Shown: one piece after another, positions 48,803-60,200 of the stretch | Layout of the letters: each line of letters starts with the position of its first letter | How positions within the stretch are numbered: the stretch's first letter is position 1 | Assembly: GCA_900074885.1 (NCBI GenBank) | Contig: FJUW01000056.1 | Location: 341,571 to 405,570 of the forward strand | Direction: 5' to 3' | DNA from: Rhynchosporium graminicola | Taxonomy: Eukaryota > Ascomycota > Leotiomycetes > Helotiales > Ploettnerulaceae | DNA: 64,000 bases | Notes under the pieces: generated by a model | Databases searched by the model: none | What the model was told of the DNA's origin: nothing | Seen by the model: the letters and a program-made list of their open reading frames with translations, nothing else | Position numbers and translations under genes: made by a program

Positions 48803-49028
48803 TATCATATACTTTCACCTGTTAAATATAGTTATTTTATATCTAATTACTTATATAGCTTAGTATATACTTATATGATGTCCTTATATATTTAAAGTAA
48901 ACTTTCTCTCTTCCTTCTGAAGAGATAACGCTCTCTATAATTAATATTCAGAGACTACTTCAATACTCCATCTCCGATGTCTTAAAGTGATCTTTCACTA
49001 CTAATAAAGCCTGCCTTACTTTTGTACC
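48803..49028 (+). repeat. Copia-B 3' LTR
   Basis: Starts TATCATATACTTTCACCTG and ends CTTTTGTACC, homologous to 30018-30244 and to 57242-57466 inverted. It is followed by AGAAGAAG, then Gypsy-D integrase sequence. The exact end may be 1-3 bp further right. Confidence 0.88.
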
Positions 49029-50004
49029 AGAAGAAGCTATAGTAAAGTAGTTTATACGAGTCTATTATAGATAATATATACTACTACGCGTAACTATCTC
49101 TAACTAAGGGAAATAGTTTATCAGAATATTATAAACCTGAGTATACTTCTTATTAGGGATTACGCGACGCTTTTCTATTACTCATTACCTGAAGACTAAT
49201 AGCTCTATAGAGAGGATGAACTAGACGCTAGAAATATTTTTATATATATTTATAGATTTCGTATAAGATAACTAGTTTAATATATTACTATCGGCAGAGA
49301 TGATAATTAACGATCGAGATACTATATTAATAGGACTAAGCTCTTTCTTTCTAACTTATAATTACTATATATAATACGTCGATTTAGATATCGAAGATAA
49401 ACTAATTGCTACTACTTATTGCTTACTTATTTAAAAAGCAGATACGATTTTAAAGAAGCCATAGGGCGCTAGGAAATAGGGATAGAGAGTAATAGCAGTA
49501 GCGTAATAGGTTTAGAAAGAAGTTACTAACTGCTAGTAAGCCTCGGAGTTCAAAGTCGGAGATAAAGTCTGGTTAAGTCTAGGGAATATTCGTATAAATC
49601 GGCCCGCAAAGAAGCTTAACGCTAAGTAACCTAAATATATAGTACTCGAAGCAGTCGGGTCGTATAGCTACCGCTTAAATACGCCGCTAGGAATATATAA
49701 TATTTTTCATATCTAGTTATTATACTTAGCTATTACCGACTTATTACTAAGCTAAGTATAAGATAACTTATAGCTATTACTACTATTAGTAGCGGACGAA
49801 GATAAGTTCGAAGTTAAAGAAATCCTAGCGGAAAGATCCTTTGGAGAGAGAGGCTAGATAAAGAAGAAATACCTTATTAAATAGATAGGATACGCGTGAC
49901 TTATATAAGAACTAGAAGTAGCTCTTACTACTATTATAGCGCTTAATTAGTAGGAGGAGAAGAATAAACTAGATAGCCCTGACCTCGAAACGGAAAGAGG
50001 GTAA

Positions 50005-50182
50005 TATAGTAGGTTATACTCGTTATCATACTTGATCCCTGAGGCGTTTACGCTAGTACCTAACATATTATTATACGTATTTAATACTACTGCTACTAGC
50101 AGCCGCGGCATTATCTTTTCCTCGACGGGGGATTCTTATTACTCTCTTCCCTCTTCTTAGTTAATTCTCCTTATAATATAGA
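50005..50182 (+). repeat. Gypsy-D 3' LTR, truncated
   Basis: Reverse-complement match to 21875-22091 and 60562-60778, beginning TATAGTAGGTTATACTCG after a polypurine tract (GGAAAGAGGG). It stops after CCTTATAATATAG, lacking the final 35-40 bp, where a different sequence starts. Confidence 0.85.
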
Positions 50183-50389
50183 TATGAGGACAGCTTACCT
50201 GAATATCATATGAGGAGAAGGATAGATACCGGGGCCTAAGTTCAAGGTATCATAAGTATCCTAGTATAACTAGTATCCGACTCGGTATAGTATCAGACTA
50301 GTACTAGTATGAATATATAAGGTGCCTTATACTCTATATCTCTTCTTTTTCTTCCTTATCTTCTTATTTCCTTAGTAGTAGACTATATA
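50183..50389 (+). repeat. LTR-like fragment H
   Basis: Begins TATGAGGACAGCTTACC directly where the Gypsy-D LTR is cut, contains a TATATAAGG box (about 50313) followed by a CT-rich run, and is itself cut by a family C LTR at 50390. The layout is like an LTR start. There is no second copy in the window, so this is tentative. Confidence 0.4.
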
Positions 50390-50451
50390 TATTACGGGTG
50401 AATAATATATACACGAGGGTTCATAGTGGTATTTAACAAGTTCGATAAGGA
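50390..50451 (-). repeat. Family C LTR fragment, interrupted by hAT-2
   Basis: TATTACGGGTGAATAATATA ... TTCGATAAGGA matches the first 62 bases of the 184-bp family C LTR. hAT-2 follows at 50452. The continuation is expected beyond the assembly gap. Confidence 0.85.
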
Positions 50452-50700
50452 CAGCGTGTTAACTGATTAGATTAGATTAGAATAACAACTATTATTCTAA
50501 TCTAATCAAATAAATTTTACTATTAATCAACTCTAATCTAGATTAATTGATTAGATTAGATTAATATTCTGATTAAAACTAAGACCTTCGGAAGAACTTA
50601 GATCCGCTAAGGAATATAAATAACTATAATAGCTATATAATATTAACCTTAGAAGATATCTCTATATTAAACTAGTAAATAATAACTATAATATAACTAT

Positions 50701-53267
50701 CTATTCTTTATCTTCTATATGAAATAAATTATCTGCTAATTCCTCATAAGTTAATATTTTAATTATATCATTTCTTTCTTCTGTTTCTTCGTTATCTATA
50801 TATATATTCCAACTCTTTAGAGATAATAGGTAATTAAATATCTCTTTAGAAAGCCTATTTCGACTTTTATTTATAATAAGGGCCCCTTATGAAAAGAACC
50901 TTTCACTACTAGCTGAAGTAGCAGGTATTTATAAATACTTTCGAGCTAATAAAGATAAAACCTTAAATCTTTCTTTATTAACTTTCAAGTAAGTAAGAGG
51001 TATTACCTATTTAGATATTAGTAAGCTTTATTATATAAAGATATTATACTTATATGTCTAGAAGCTCGCTTTTCGTCTAAATAAGTATTTAACTTATCTA
51101 TTATTCCTTCTTCTTCTTCGGTATTAGTATATATATCATACTTGTTATCGTTACTCGTATCGTATAGATTAGAGGTATCTAAAATAGTAGGATTGCTAGA
51201 TAGATAATCTGATCTTAGCTTATTTAAATAATTAGTATTATAAATAATATATATATACTCTATAACGTAATCTACTTACTAGTTATATTCTTTACGTAAT
51301 TGCGTATATATATAAGACTCTAGACCTGAAGAAAGTCCGATATTAGATAATCCTTCTCTTTTAATTCTAAGGTAAAGGACTAGAGCTATATATAGGGCTC
51401 TATTTCGTGTAATATCTCCTATAAATCCTTCTTTAGGATAATATTTTCGGAGTTTAGCTAATCCTTTATTAATAGCGTATATAATTAACGGATCCTAATA
51501 ATATTAGTAACTAGATATAATAGATTTAAGAATATAAACTTATATTAGATCCTTCTTTAAATTTATCTAACCTATTATATATAATATAGACTTCAGGGAC
51601 TATATAATATATAGTAGGATATATCTCTGCTTATAGTTTAATAATAGCTTTAATAAAGATACTTAGAAGATTATAAATACTTCTTAAGTATTCTATCTCG
51701 CTATTACTAAATACTTTAATATTCTTAAAAGCCTTAGATTTCGAGCTATTAATAACGTTTTTAATAGGCTCCTAAAGGTTTAAGAAGTATTTAAGTATAT
51801 AATAAGTAGAACACTAGCGTGTTTCTTGATCTACTAAATATATTAGCTTTTATATAAATAAATACAAGTAATATAACTTACCTAATTGCGGCTTTCTATT
51901 ACTCTCTAGCTTATAAGCAAGTAATTGCCCTTCGAATAGCCTTCGATTCTCTTGATTGTATTTTAGACTTATAATAATCGTTCTTATATGTTTCCAAATC
52001 GAGTAATTTATATCTATATAGAGGTTAGTTATTATTAATATAAATAGATATAATTTAACTTACTTCTAGGAAGATCTTCTTCCTCTGATTCTTCTTCTTC
52101 TTCTTCTTANAAGGACTAGAGCTATATATAGGGCTCTATTTCGTGTAATATCTCCTATAAATCCTTCTTTAGGATAATATTTTCGGAGTTTAGCTAATCC
52201 TTTATTAATAGCGTATATAATTAACGGATCCTAATAATATTAGTAACTAGATATAATAGATTTAAGAATATAAACTTATATTAGATCCTTCTTTAAATTT
52301 ATCTAACCTATTATATATAATATAGACTTCAGGGACTATATAATATATAGTAGGATATATCTCTGCTTATAGTTTAATAATAGCTTTAATAAAGATACTT
52401 AGAAGATTATAAATACTTCTTAAGTATTCTATCTCGCTATTACTAAATACTTTAATATTCTTAAAAGCCTTAGATTTCGAGCTATTAATAACGTTTTTAA
52501 TAGGCTCCTAAAGGTTTAAGAAGTATTTAAGTATATAATAAGTAGAACACTAGCGTGTTTCTTGATCTACTAAATATATTAGCTTTTATATAAATAAATA
52601 CAAGTAATATAACTTAACTAATTGCGGCTTTCTATTACTCTCTAGCTTATAAGCAAGTAATTGCCCTTCGAATAGCCTTCGATTCTCTTGATTGTATTTT
52701 AGACTTATAATAATCGTTCTTATATGTTTCCAAATCGAGTAATTTATATCTATATAGAGGTTAGTTATTATTAATATAAATAGATATAATTTAACTTACT
52801 TCTAGGAAGATCTTCTTCCTCTGATTCTTCTTCTTCTTCTTCTTATAAAGCTTCTTTTTCTTAGTTATATATACTAATAGAATATATAGTCTTATAATCG
52901 TCCTTTAAAATAGCTCTAATAATATCTTGAATTAAAAGATTTAATACGTGAGCTATATAAGGAATATCCCCTAAGAACTTAATAGCTTCCTTATCATAGT
53001 GCTTACTAAAAGTATCTATTAATAGATTATTTGAAGAAGCGTTATCTCGAGTAATACTATTTATAAGTTAGTGTATATTAATAATAATAAGTAATATATT
53101 ACTTACCTAGTAATATTATACTCTATATCATAGTCCTTTAAGGTATTTATAAGAACCTTATTCATATATCTACTAGAGTATATACTTTCTAAAGGAACTA
53201 TAGATAATAGGTAAGACTTTAAGTCTAGATCGGAGTTTATAAAGTGACTAAATATATTAGTATATAG

Positions 53268-53301
<34 letters not shown>

Positions 53302-54168
53302 TTATAAAAGTACTTATATAGTAACTCCTAAATAGGTATCTTAGTTTATAGCAGTCTAAGCGTCTAAGGTAATAGAAAACGATCCTTTAGAGGATATATT
53401 TTCTAATAGCTCTTCTTTAATTAAATCTTTTCTTATATTATAGTAAGAAATGATCTTATTTTTAAGCATTTGATAGTATATAGGAGGTGTTTTACTATAT
53501 TAGAGTTAGTATCTTAAATAAGTATCTAAAGATATAAGCTTAACTTACTTATTAAGGTAATTAACTAATTTATTAAAGCTTAGCGAAGAAATAGCTCTAA
53601 AGCTTATATTATTTAATATAATAAAGTTTAACAGAAGCCTTTTGAAGTTTTCTTCGGTAAATTGACTTATAGTACTAGTAGTACTACCCTCTCTATTAAA
53701 GCTTTCTTCTATAGAGAGTTGACTATTTGTAGCTTATATATTAACTAAGTCTTCTATTAGAGAATTAGTAATAGTATTATAAATAGATATAATAGATAAA
53801 TAACTTACCTAAAGCTATATTATTATCACTTAAGAAGCGTAAGTTGATTGCCTTATGCGAGTGCTTATAGTGAGTAAATAGGTTACTTATTAATTCGTTT
53901 ACGCGTAGGTTTCTCAAGGTTTTACTATTATAGTTAGTATAATTATTATATATTATATAATATAGAGGTTAACTTACTTACAGTATCTATATAGACACTT
54001 AATAGTAATAGTTCTATAATTCTCTAATATAGAAGGGTCTTCTTTAGGAGGGTCTAGAACCTTAGAATAATAGCCTAATCGAAAGATATTCGGCTGAGTA
54101 TCTAAATCTAAAGTAAAATTTTAGCTATTTTACTTTATATTTAGACTAATAGAGGATTTAGAAGCTAT
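50701..54168 (-). pseudogene. hAT transposase, RIP-inactivated, start codon lost (hAT-2)
   Basis: The start position aligned with the MSSSS opening of hAT-1 reads ATA-GCT-TCT (54168), consistent with ATG changed to ATA by RIP on the opposite strand. It is followed by SKSSISLNIK and KVLDPPKEDPS, matching hAT-3 [13 protein letters not shown]. The dimerisation domain IPATSASSERFFS-GALIIN lies at about 50940-50880, and the reading ends at TAG (50701-50703). Introns are marked by ACTTAC on the plus strand (for example near 51270, 51880, 52070, 53100 and 53545). Not functional. Confidence 0.85.
51375..52845. other. 735-bp duplication joined by a single N (probable assembly artefact)
   Basis: 51375-52109 and 52111-52845 are the same 735-bp segment with N at 52110. 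By eye only one base differs (ACTTACCTAATT against ACTTAACTAATT). Equal length, the N at the joint and the unbroken homology to the other hAT copies point to overlapping contigs not merged. Confidence 0.88.
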
Positions 54169-54520
54169 TATATTTAAGTATAATAATAAGTTAGGTCGTA
54201 GTAGTATTAGTTATAATATAATATGATTTAAGTAAAGAAGAAAGTTATATTTTGAAGAGGGAATCGTATATCTTATACTTGAAAATAGATCTCTAGAAGG
54301 CTCTTTGATTATTATTAATAATATTAATTTCTAATTAATAATTAGTAATATATAGTATTTGTAATTAAGCTTTATAATATAGATTATTAATATAGATTAC
54401 TAATTAAATATCAAAGAGAGTACTAGATTCTACTAGAATCTTCGATTACTAAGCTACTGATCTTTGCCGAGGTACTCTATAGCGTAGTTTCTAGCTAATC
54501 AGGCGACTTCGGCCTACGGA

Positions 54521-54818
54521 NNNNNNNNNNNNNNNNNNNNNNNNNNNNNNNNNNNNNNNNNNNNNNNNNNNNNNNNNNNNNNNNNNNNNNNNNNNNNNNN
54601 NNNNNNNNNNNNNNNNNNNNNNNNNNNNNNNNNNNNNNNNNNNNNNNNNNNNNNNNNNNNNNNNNNNNNNNNNNNNNNNNNNNNNNNNNNNNNNNNNNNN
54701 NNNNNNNNNNNNNNNNNNNNNNNNNNNNNNNNNNNNNNNNNNNNNNNNNNNNNNNNNNNNNNNNNNNNNNNNNNNNNNNNNNNNNNNNNNNNNNNNNNNN
54801 NNNNNNNNNNNNNNNNNN
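54521..54818. other. Assembly gap (298 N)
   Basis: Run of N. It should contain the right end of hAT-2, its target duplication, the remainder of the interrupted family C LTR and the first bases of the next family C LTR. Confidence 0.99.
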
Positions 54819-57132
54819 AATAATATATATACGAGAGTTTATAGTAGTATTTAATAAGTTCGATAAGGAGAGAGTAAGAATCTAACCGGAAGCCGTAAGA
54901 AAAGGTGCGTAGTACTAAGGCTTAACCGAGCCTTAGTCAGCGAGTCGTGCTAGTATTACTAGTACTATAACCTAAGGGCTTAACCCTTATATTACTCCTC
55001 TCCTCCCGCCTGTTTCATAGCGGAGACTAATAACAAATAGTCGTAGAATCCTCCTATAGTTAATAACTGCGTTCTATTACTAAACGTTAAGCGTTCTACT
55101 ATTGTTATTCGCTTCCTTTGTTATGAACCCGCCGTATTAGGCTAGCGCTCCGCTCCTATTATCGCTCGAGCCGGCTAAGACGTTACAAAAGTATTATTAT
55201 GCTTCCTCCTAAGGACTCCGTAGGAGATATGGCGGAATACGTGTCTTTTCTGTAGCGTTATCTTCTTGAGAATTTAAAAATCTAAAACCAAATCCTAAAA
55301 TTAATCTTTTTTCAGCGAGCTGACTTCCTTAGCTCGCTCTCTCTTCTTTAACTACGATAGCTCGCGCTCCGGCTAGTTGTCGTCGCTCTCCTATCTATTC
55401 CTCTAGTGAGCTGATAATATCGACTCGTACTCAAGACTTAAGTAGTTCTATTATCGCTATATAGCTTTAGCCTCCTTTATTATAGTCTTACGCTATCTTT
55501 ATAGCAGCTGCCTTCTAGTAACTATCGCCTCCTTATTTAGGTAGAGTATACCTCTTTCTGTCTCTAACTGTACGTAGCTTTTCCTTAAACCCCTAGAGAC
55601 CTATGTATACGTAGCTATCTCTAGAGTAGTTCCTTATTATAGCCCTATTATTAATTTCTAGCGTTTCCTTCTGCTTCTAATATCGCGGAGCACTTCCTTA
55701 AGCTTCCGGAGGCTAGCGCTTAAATAGCTATATACCCCCGGGGTAGTCTTTCGTTATAGCTCCCTTTTATATTATTATCTTCCGGCGTCTTTATAGCAGC
55801 TACTATTATATAACTGCCGCCTCTCTATTCAGGTAGAGTATACCTCTTTCTGTCTCTAACTTTACGTAGCCCTTCCTTAAACCCCTAGAGACTTACGTAT
55901 ATATAGCTATCTCTAGAGTAGTTCCTTATTATAGCCCTATTATTAATATCTAGCGTTTCCTTCTGCTTCTAATATCGCAGAGCCCTTCCTTAAACCTCCG
56001 GAGACTAGCGCTTTCGTAGCTATCTACCCCCGGAGTAGTCTTTCGTTATAACCTCTCTTTATATTATCTACTTTAAGCGTCTTCCGTCTTCTGTCTCTAG
56101 CTTACCGGAGCACTTCTTCAGAGTCCGGAGACTAGCGCATACGCAGCTACCTCCGGAGTAGTTCTTCGTTATAGCCTACTTATACTATCGTCTTCCGGTA
56201 TCTTTGCAGCAGCTACTATTATATAGCCGCCGCCTCCCTATTTAAGGTAAGGTAAACCTCTTTCCGCTTCTAATATCGCAGAGCCCTTCCTTAAGCGTCC
56301 GGAGGCTAGCGCTTTCGCAGCTATCTACCCCCGGAGTAGTCTTTTGTTATAGCCCCCTTTATATTATTATCTTCCGGTGTCTTTATAGCGGCTACTATTA
56401 TATAGCTGCCGCCTCCCTATTTAAGGTAGAGTAAATCTTCTTCCTTTATCTTAGATATCGTCGAAGGGTTCTCGTTATCCGCGCGTTCCTGAGCGGCTAC
56501 TAGCTAGCGATAGTCGCTCCTTATGTCTTTTAGGTATATATTCTACCTAAGCTATCGAATAGCTTCTATCGTCCGCTTATTCGTAGGCGGCGACCGACCG
56601 ATTATCGCCGCTTTCCTTATCTATTCGGGAGTAGTCTACGCTCTAGGCTACTCTCTACCTTTCTACTCTTATAAAAATTTTTCAGCTACCTTTCCGCTCT
56701 TATCTTATAAGTCTAAGAGAGGAATTAGGCGTACTCCGGCTTAAGAATAGCGGAATCTATCGACTCTTCGTCTTTTCTCGCGTTCCTAGAGCTTTTCTCC
56801 GGGTACTATTAGTATCGATTCGGCTTCTGCTGCTCCCGTACCTTTATTATCCTATTATTAATAATTTATCGAAGACTTCGTTCCTCAACTATGATTATTC
56901 GGACTCCGTTATAAAGGCTACGGAAGCTAGTTGTTTGATCGAACTTAATATCACAGGTAAATAATATATATACGAGAGTTTATAGTAGTATTCAATAAGT
57001 TCGATAAGGAGAGAGTAAGAATCTAACCGGAAGCCGTAAGAAAAGGTGCGTAGTGCTAAGGCTTAACCGAGCCTTAGTCAGCGAGTCGTGCTAGTATTAC
57101 CAGCACCATAACCCAAGGGCTTAACCCTTACA
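54819..57132 (-). mobile_element. Family C element without pol (non-autonomous LTR element)
   Basis: LTRs at 54819-54991 (first bases in the gap) and 56949-57132 (184 bp, TATCACAGG ... CCCTTACA) flank about 1.96 kb. A polypurine tract adjoins the left LTR (CTCCTCTCCTCCCGCC on the plus strand), giving minus orientation. The interior shares GCTAGCGCTCCGCTCC with the Gypsy-C copy at 24041 and carries irregular tandem repeats, but shows no protease, RT or integrase motif. The five bases after it are ATATA; the left partner is in the gap. The 73-codon open frame at 56523-56744 has no support as a gene. Confidence 0.8.
55500..56450. repeat. Irregular tandem repeats inside the family C element
   Basis: The block GCCGCCTCTCTATTCAGGTA with GAGTATACCTCTTTCTGTC recurs at about 55510, 55820, 56230 and 56410. 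A second block CCTTCCTTAA with GGAGACTAGCGC and CCCCGGAGTAGTCTTTCGTTAT recurs at about 55690, 55985, 56105 and 56285. Spacing is uneven (about 185 to 410 bp), showing repeated partial duplications. Confidence 0.75.
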
Positions 57133-57241
57133 ATATAAGATCACTCTTAGCTTCTCTACTTATTTTATCCCTACTCGTATACCGCCTTAAGTCTTATATC
57201 ATTATATTAAATAAGAAGATAGCCGGAGATAGCTGAATAGA
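57133..57241. other. Short unassigned spacer between family C and Copia-B
   Basis: 109 bp with no match to other elements in the window that I can see. It may be the host sequence into which either neighbour inserted. Confidence 0.4.
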
Positions 57242-60200
57242 GTATAAAAGTAAAGCAGGCTTTATTAGTAGTGACAGATCACTTCAAGGTATCAGGAGAT
57301 AGAGAATTGAAGTAGTTCTTAATATTAATTAAAGAGAGTATTATCTCTTCAGAAGGAAGAGAGAAAGCTTACTTTAAATATATAAGAAGATCGTATAAGT
57401 ATTTACTAAGCTGTATAGGTAATTAGATATAACGTGACTATATATAATAAGTGAAAGTATACGATATACCTCTTATAGTTATCTCTTAGTATAAGGCTAG
57501 AGATTACTATTAACTATACATATACTTTTATCTAGTTAGTAAATATAAACTATCTTAAGTAAGTAAAGAAGCTTCTAAATAGAGAGGGTAAATTCTACTA
57601 TTTATATAAATAATAAAAGAAAGTATAGATATAGTGCGAAAACTGATTAAAGTCGAAGTAACTATTAAAGAGTAAAGTTGAGTAAACAAAAGACATTTTA
57701 AGGCTATATCCTTATATATAGTGTGAAATCAGCTGTTTCTAAGCTCTGAGTAATCGCTGAGTAAAGGTTAAATATCATATAGAAATGAATAAATTATAAA
57801 TCAAAGTCCAAGTTATATAATCTTAGAGAGTTATGAATAGTAGTCGTAACTAATTGAATAATCTTACCTTATTATTATTTATTAATTCTGAAAGAGTAAA
57901 AGAAGTACTCTAGATAGAAAAAGCTTCTAGATCGAAGAAGTACTCTAGGCAGCCTTATTTACTTATAAGGGTAAGTAACTGAAACCTTATAAGTATATGA
58001 ACCCCTTATCTCGTATATAGAGAGGTTCTTCTTCCTTTAAATATATTATACTAAGATCCCTTATACTTACTTTTCTTCTGTTAATGACTTTATTCTAAGA
58101 TTTCTATTATTATTTAGATTTATCTAAAGCTTTTATTATTATTATATCTTCTACCTTTCTAAATAAGAGATCGCGAAAGGAGACCTCTTCTAAGGAGTCT
58201 AATATACGCTTTATATTATATTATCGTATTATAGAGTCCTCTACTGATACTAGAAGATCCTCTATAACTAAATATATTTCATCGCGATATTATAAGATTA
58301 TCCTCTTCTTATTTGAATTATTTAACTAATATTCCTAGGATATAGTTCGATAGCTCTTACTCTAAGGAAGAAATCCCCTCTACTTCTTATCGCTTAGTAG
58401 CTCTACTCCGAAATAATCCTTAAATCTGCTTATTCTTATCTATTAATTATATTAATAGAGATAATAAATCTAAGCTCGAACCTAAGTAATATAATCCTCT
58501 TAATAATTTATCTAATTACTTTTCCTACGAACTTTCTCTAATCCTTTAAAGAACTAAATTGTCTCTTTATATACTAAAAGCTATTTCTTCTTCTTTAAAG
58601 AATATTATTATACTTTCTTATAGTTATAAGTCTACTGCTATTACTCCTAAATCTGTAAGAGTGAAAGGTAAGATAAGTAAGCAATCTCTTAATATTAATA
58701 CTATCTAAATATTCTAATATCTACTAAGTAAAGAGAATAATAATCCTTACTAAAGATATATTAGTATAAGTATAGAGGGAACTAGATTAAAAGGTCGCTA
58801 CTATATAAATATAGCTATAAAGTCAAAGAGATATTCCTCTTATACTTCTTATAGCTATATTCCTACTACCCTATAAATAATTACCTAGGCTAAGGAGTTT
58901 ATAGATAGAAAGAGAACTAATACTAAGCAATCCGTAAGCCTTTCTAATAATTTTAATCTTTTAATATATTAGCTAATTTACTTAGTTCCTTAAAGACTAT
59001 TATACGAATCTTCAATAGCTACTTAAAGATATAAAAGCTAAGAGAGCTTTAAAGAAAGGTAGTAGCGATATAGGGTCAGAATCTAAGGTTAAGATCCTTA
59101 CTATAATATCTATTAGACCTAGACCTTCTCTAAAGAAGAGAGATCGTAGTAATAATATAAGTAGAGCTTCAACTAGTAATTTTATAGGATTATATAGTAG
59201 TAGAACTCCCTCTGAGGATCGAAAGTATTATACTAAGTACCAGATCAAGCGCTAGAAGAATAGCTTGAATTAAGAATTTGATTTTTAATCTTCTTATATA
59301 AGTATTCGCGGATCTCTAAAAGCTTAGTTTTTTAGTCTGAATTCTATATAATTGAAATATACTACGTAAGCGACTTAATACTATACTTAAAGCTCTTTTA
59401 TCTATAATCTATAATTATCAAAATTTAAAAGATATCTAAAGGCTTTAAGTTTCTATCGAGTGAGATTCTTTATAAGACTATCTACTAGTATATTATTAGT
59501 TAGCAGATAAGTTACTATAAATAATCCTTTAGTATACTCTTACTTAAGCTATATATTCTGAATATTAATATATTATAGTTTAGTAATTATTCTCTCGCTT
59601 TTATTTAGAACTAGCCTAATTATTTATTAATTATTATAAAAGATCTCCTTAGTCTCTTTAATATCTCTAAGGTAAGATCTTTAAAGAATCTCTAAAGAGC
59701 TATAGTTTATTTTACTAAGTTAGCTAATATAAGTATTTTAGTCTTAGTTATAAAAGTTATAACTATATCTTATATTAAAGCTTTCTAAATTACTTATGCT
59801 TTATATATAAGGATTACATGTGTTTAAGATAATCTTCTAGAGTCTAGAGTATTTATGAATAAAATATTAGAAGCTATTACTAAAGCTCTTAAGTATTCTC
59901 CTTTATAAATATAATCCTTACAAATTGTGTATTATAAAGATATCGAATTAGCTAGTAGATAGCTATAAAATAATCTGAGAAGGGATTAGTTGAGTACTTA
60001 GAGAGCTACAAGATAGTATATAATATATCTAATCGAATCATAATTATAATATAAAGAACTAATCTTACTCTCTCTTAAAAGACTTTAATTAATTTGTTTC
60101 AAGTTTATTTTAAGTTCTTAATAACATTAAGTTAAGGAAGTGATCTAGTTAAGTAGTTTCTATCTATTTAAATAAACTTATATACGATCTTTTTAATATA

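Larger units (their letters stand above)
30018..49031 (+). mobile_element. Copia-B, plus copy, split by Gypsy-A and a solo LTR
   Basis: Ty1/Copia element with LTRs of about 227 bp at 30018-30244 and 48803-49028. It sits in Gypsy-D with AGAAG before it and AGAAG-containing sequence after it (the right edge is uncertain by 3 bp because of an AGAAGAAG run). Without its insertions it is about 8.3 kb, large for Copia. It has gag and pol on the plus strand and, between pol and the 3' LTR, about 1.8 kb with an antisense reading frame. Insertions: family C solo LTR (31782-31965) and Gypsy-A (35452-45977, target GTAAT). The uninterrupted Gypsy-A target is visible in the minus Copia-B copy near 60260-60280. 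Confidence 0.9.
26409..50182 (+). mobile_element. Gypsy-D, plus copy, split by Copia-B (outermost element of the nest)
   Basis: The left part is 26409-30017 and the right part about 49032-50182. The 5' LTR and start of gag are missing at the F junction. The left part encodes gag, then protease and RT (about 27900-28800: SLTTTLILFIKKLEGKLYFY, then the RT core), RNase H (about 28960: ALAEYNYEIYNKEILVI) and the start of integrase. The right part has the rest of integrase (from about 49060), the tail VGDKVWLSLGNIRIN (about 49560), a chromodomain (FEVKEILAERSF ... YLIK-IGYA, about 49810-49900) and the 3' LTR (50005-50182, cut short by another element). All coding is full of RIP stops. The minus copy at 23050-23080 gives the empty site for Copia-B. 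Confidence 0.88.
50452..54520 (-). mobile_element. hAT-2 DNA transposon, right end lost in the assembly gap
   Basis: The left terminus CAGCGTGTTAACTGATTAGATTAG resembles the CAGTGTGCGAAATGATTAG start of hAT-3. The last 8 bp before it, GATAAGGA, are the expected target duplication, but the right end and its partner fall in the N run that begins at 54521. The transposase is on the minus strand. It includes a 735-bp duplication around a single N. Removing that gives about 3.3 kb before the gap, as expected for a 3.5-kb element. Confidence 0.88.

Noticed and set aside
56523..56744. 73-codon open frame in the family C element
   Set aside because: Single copy, no homology seen in the other family C element, no start context. 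Composition explained by a less AT-rich stretch.
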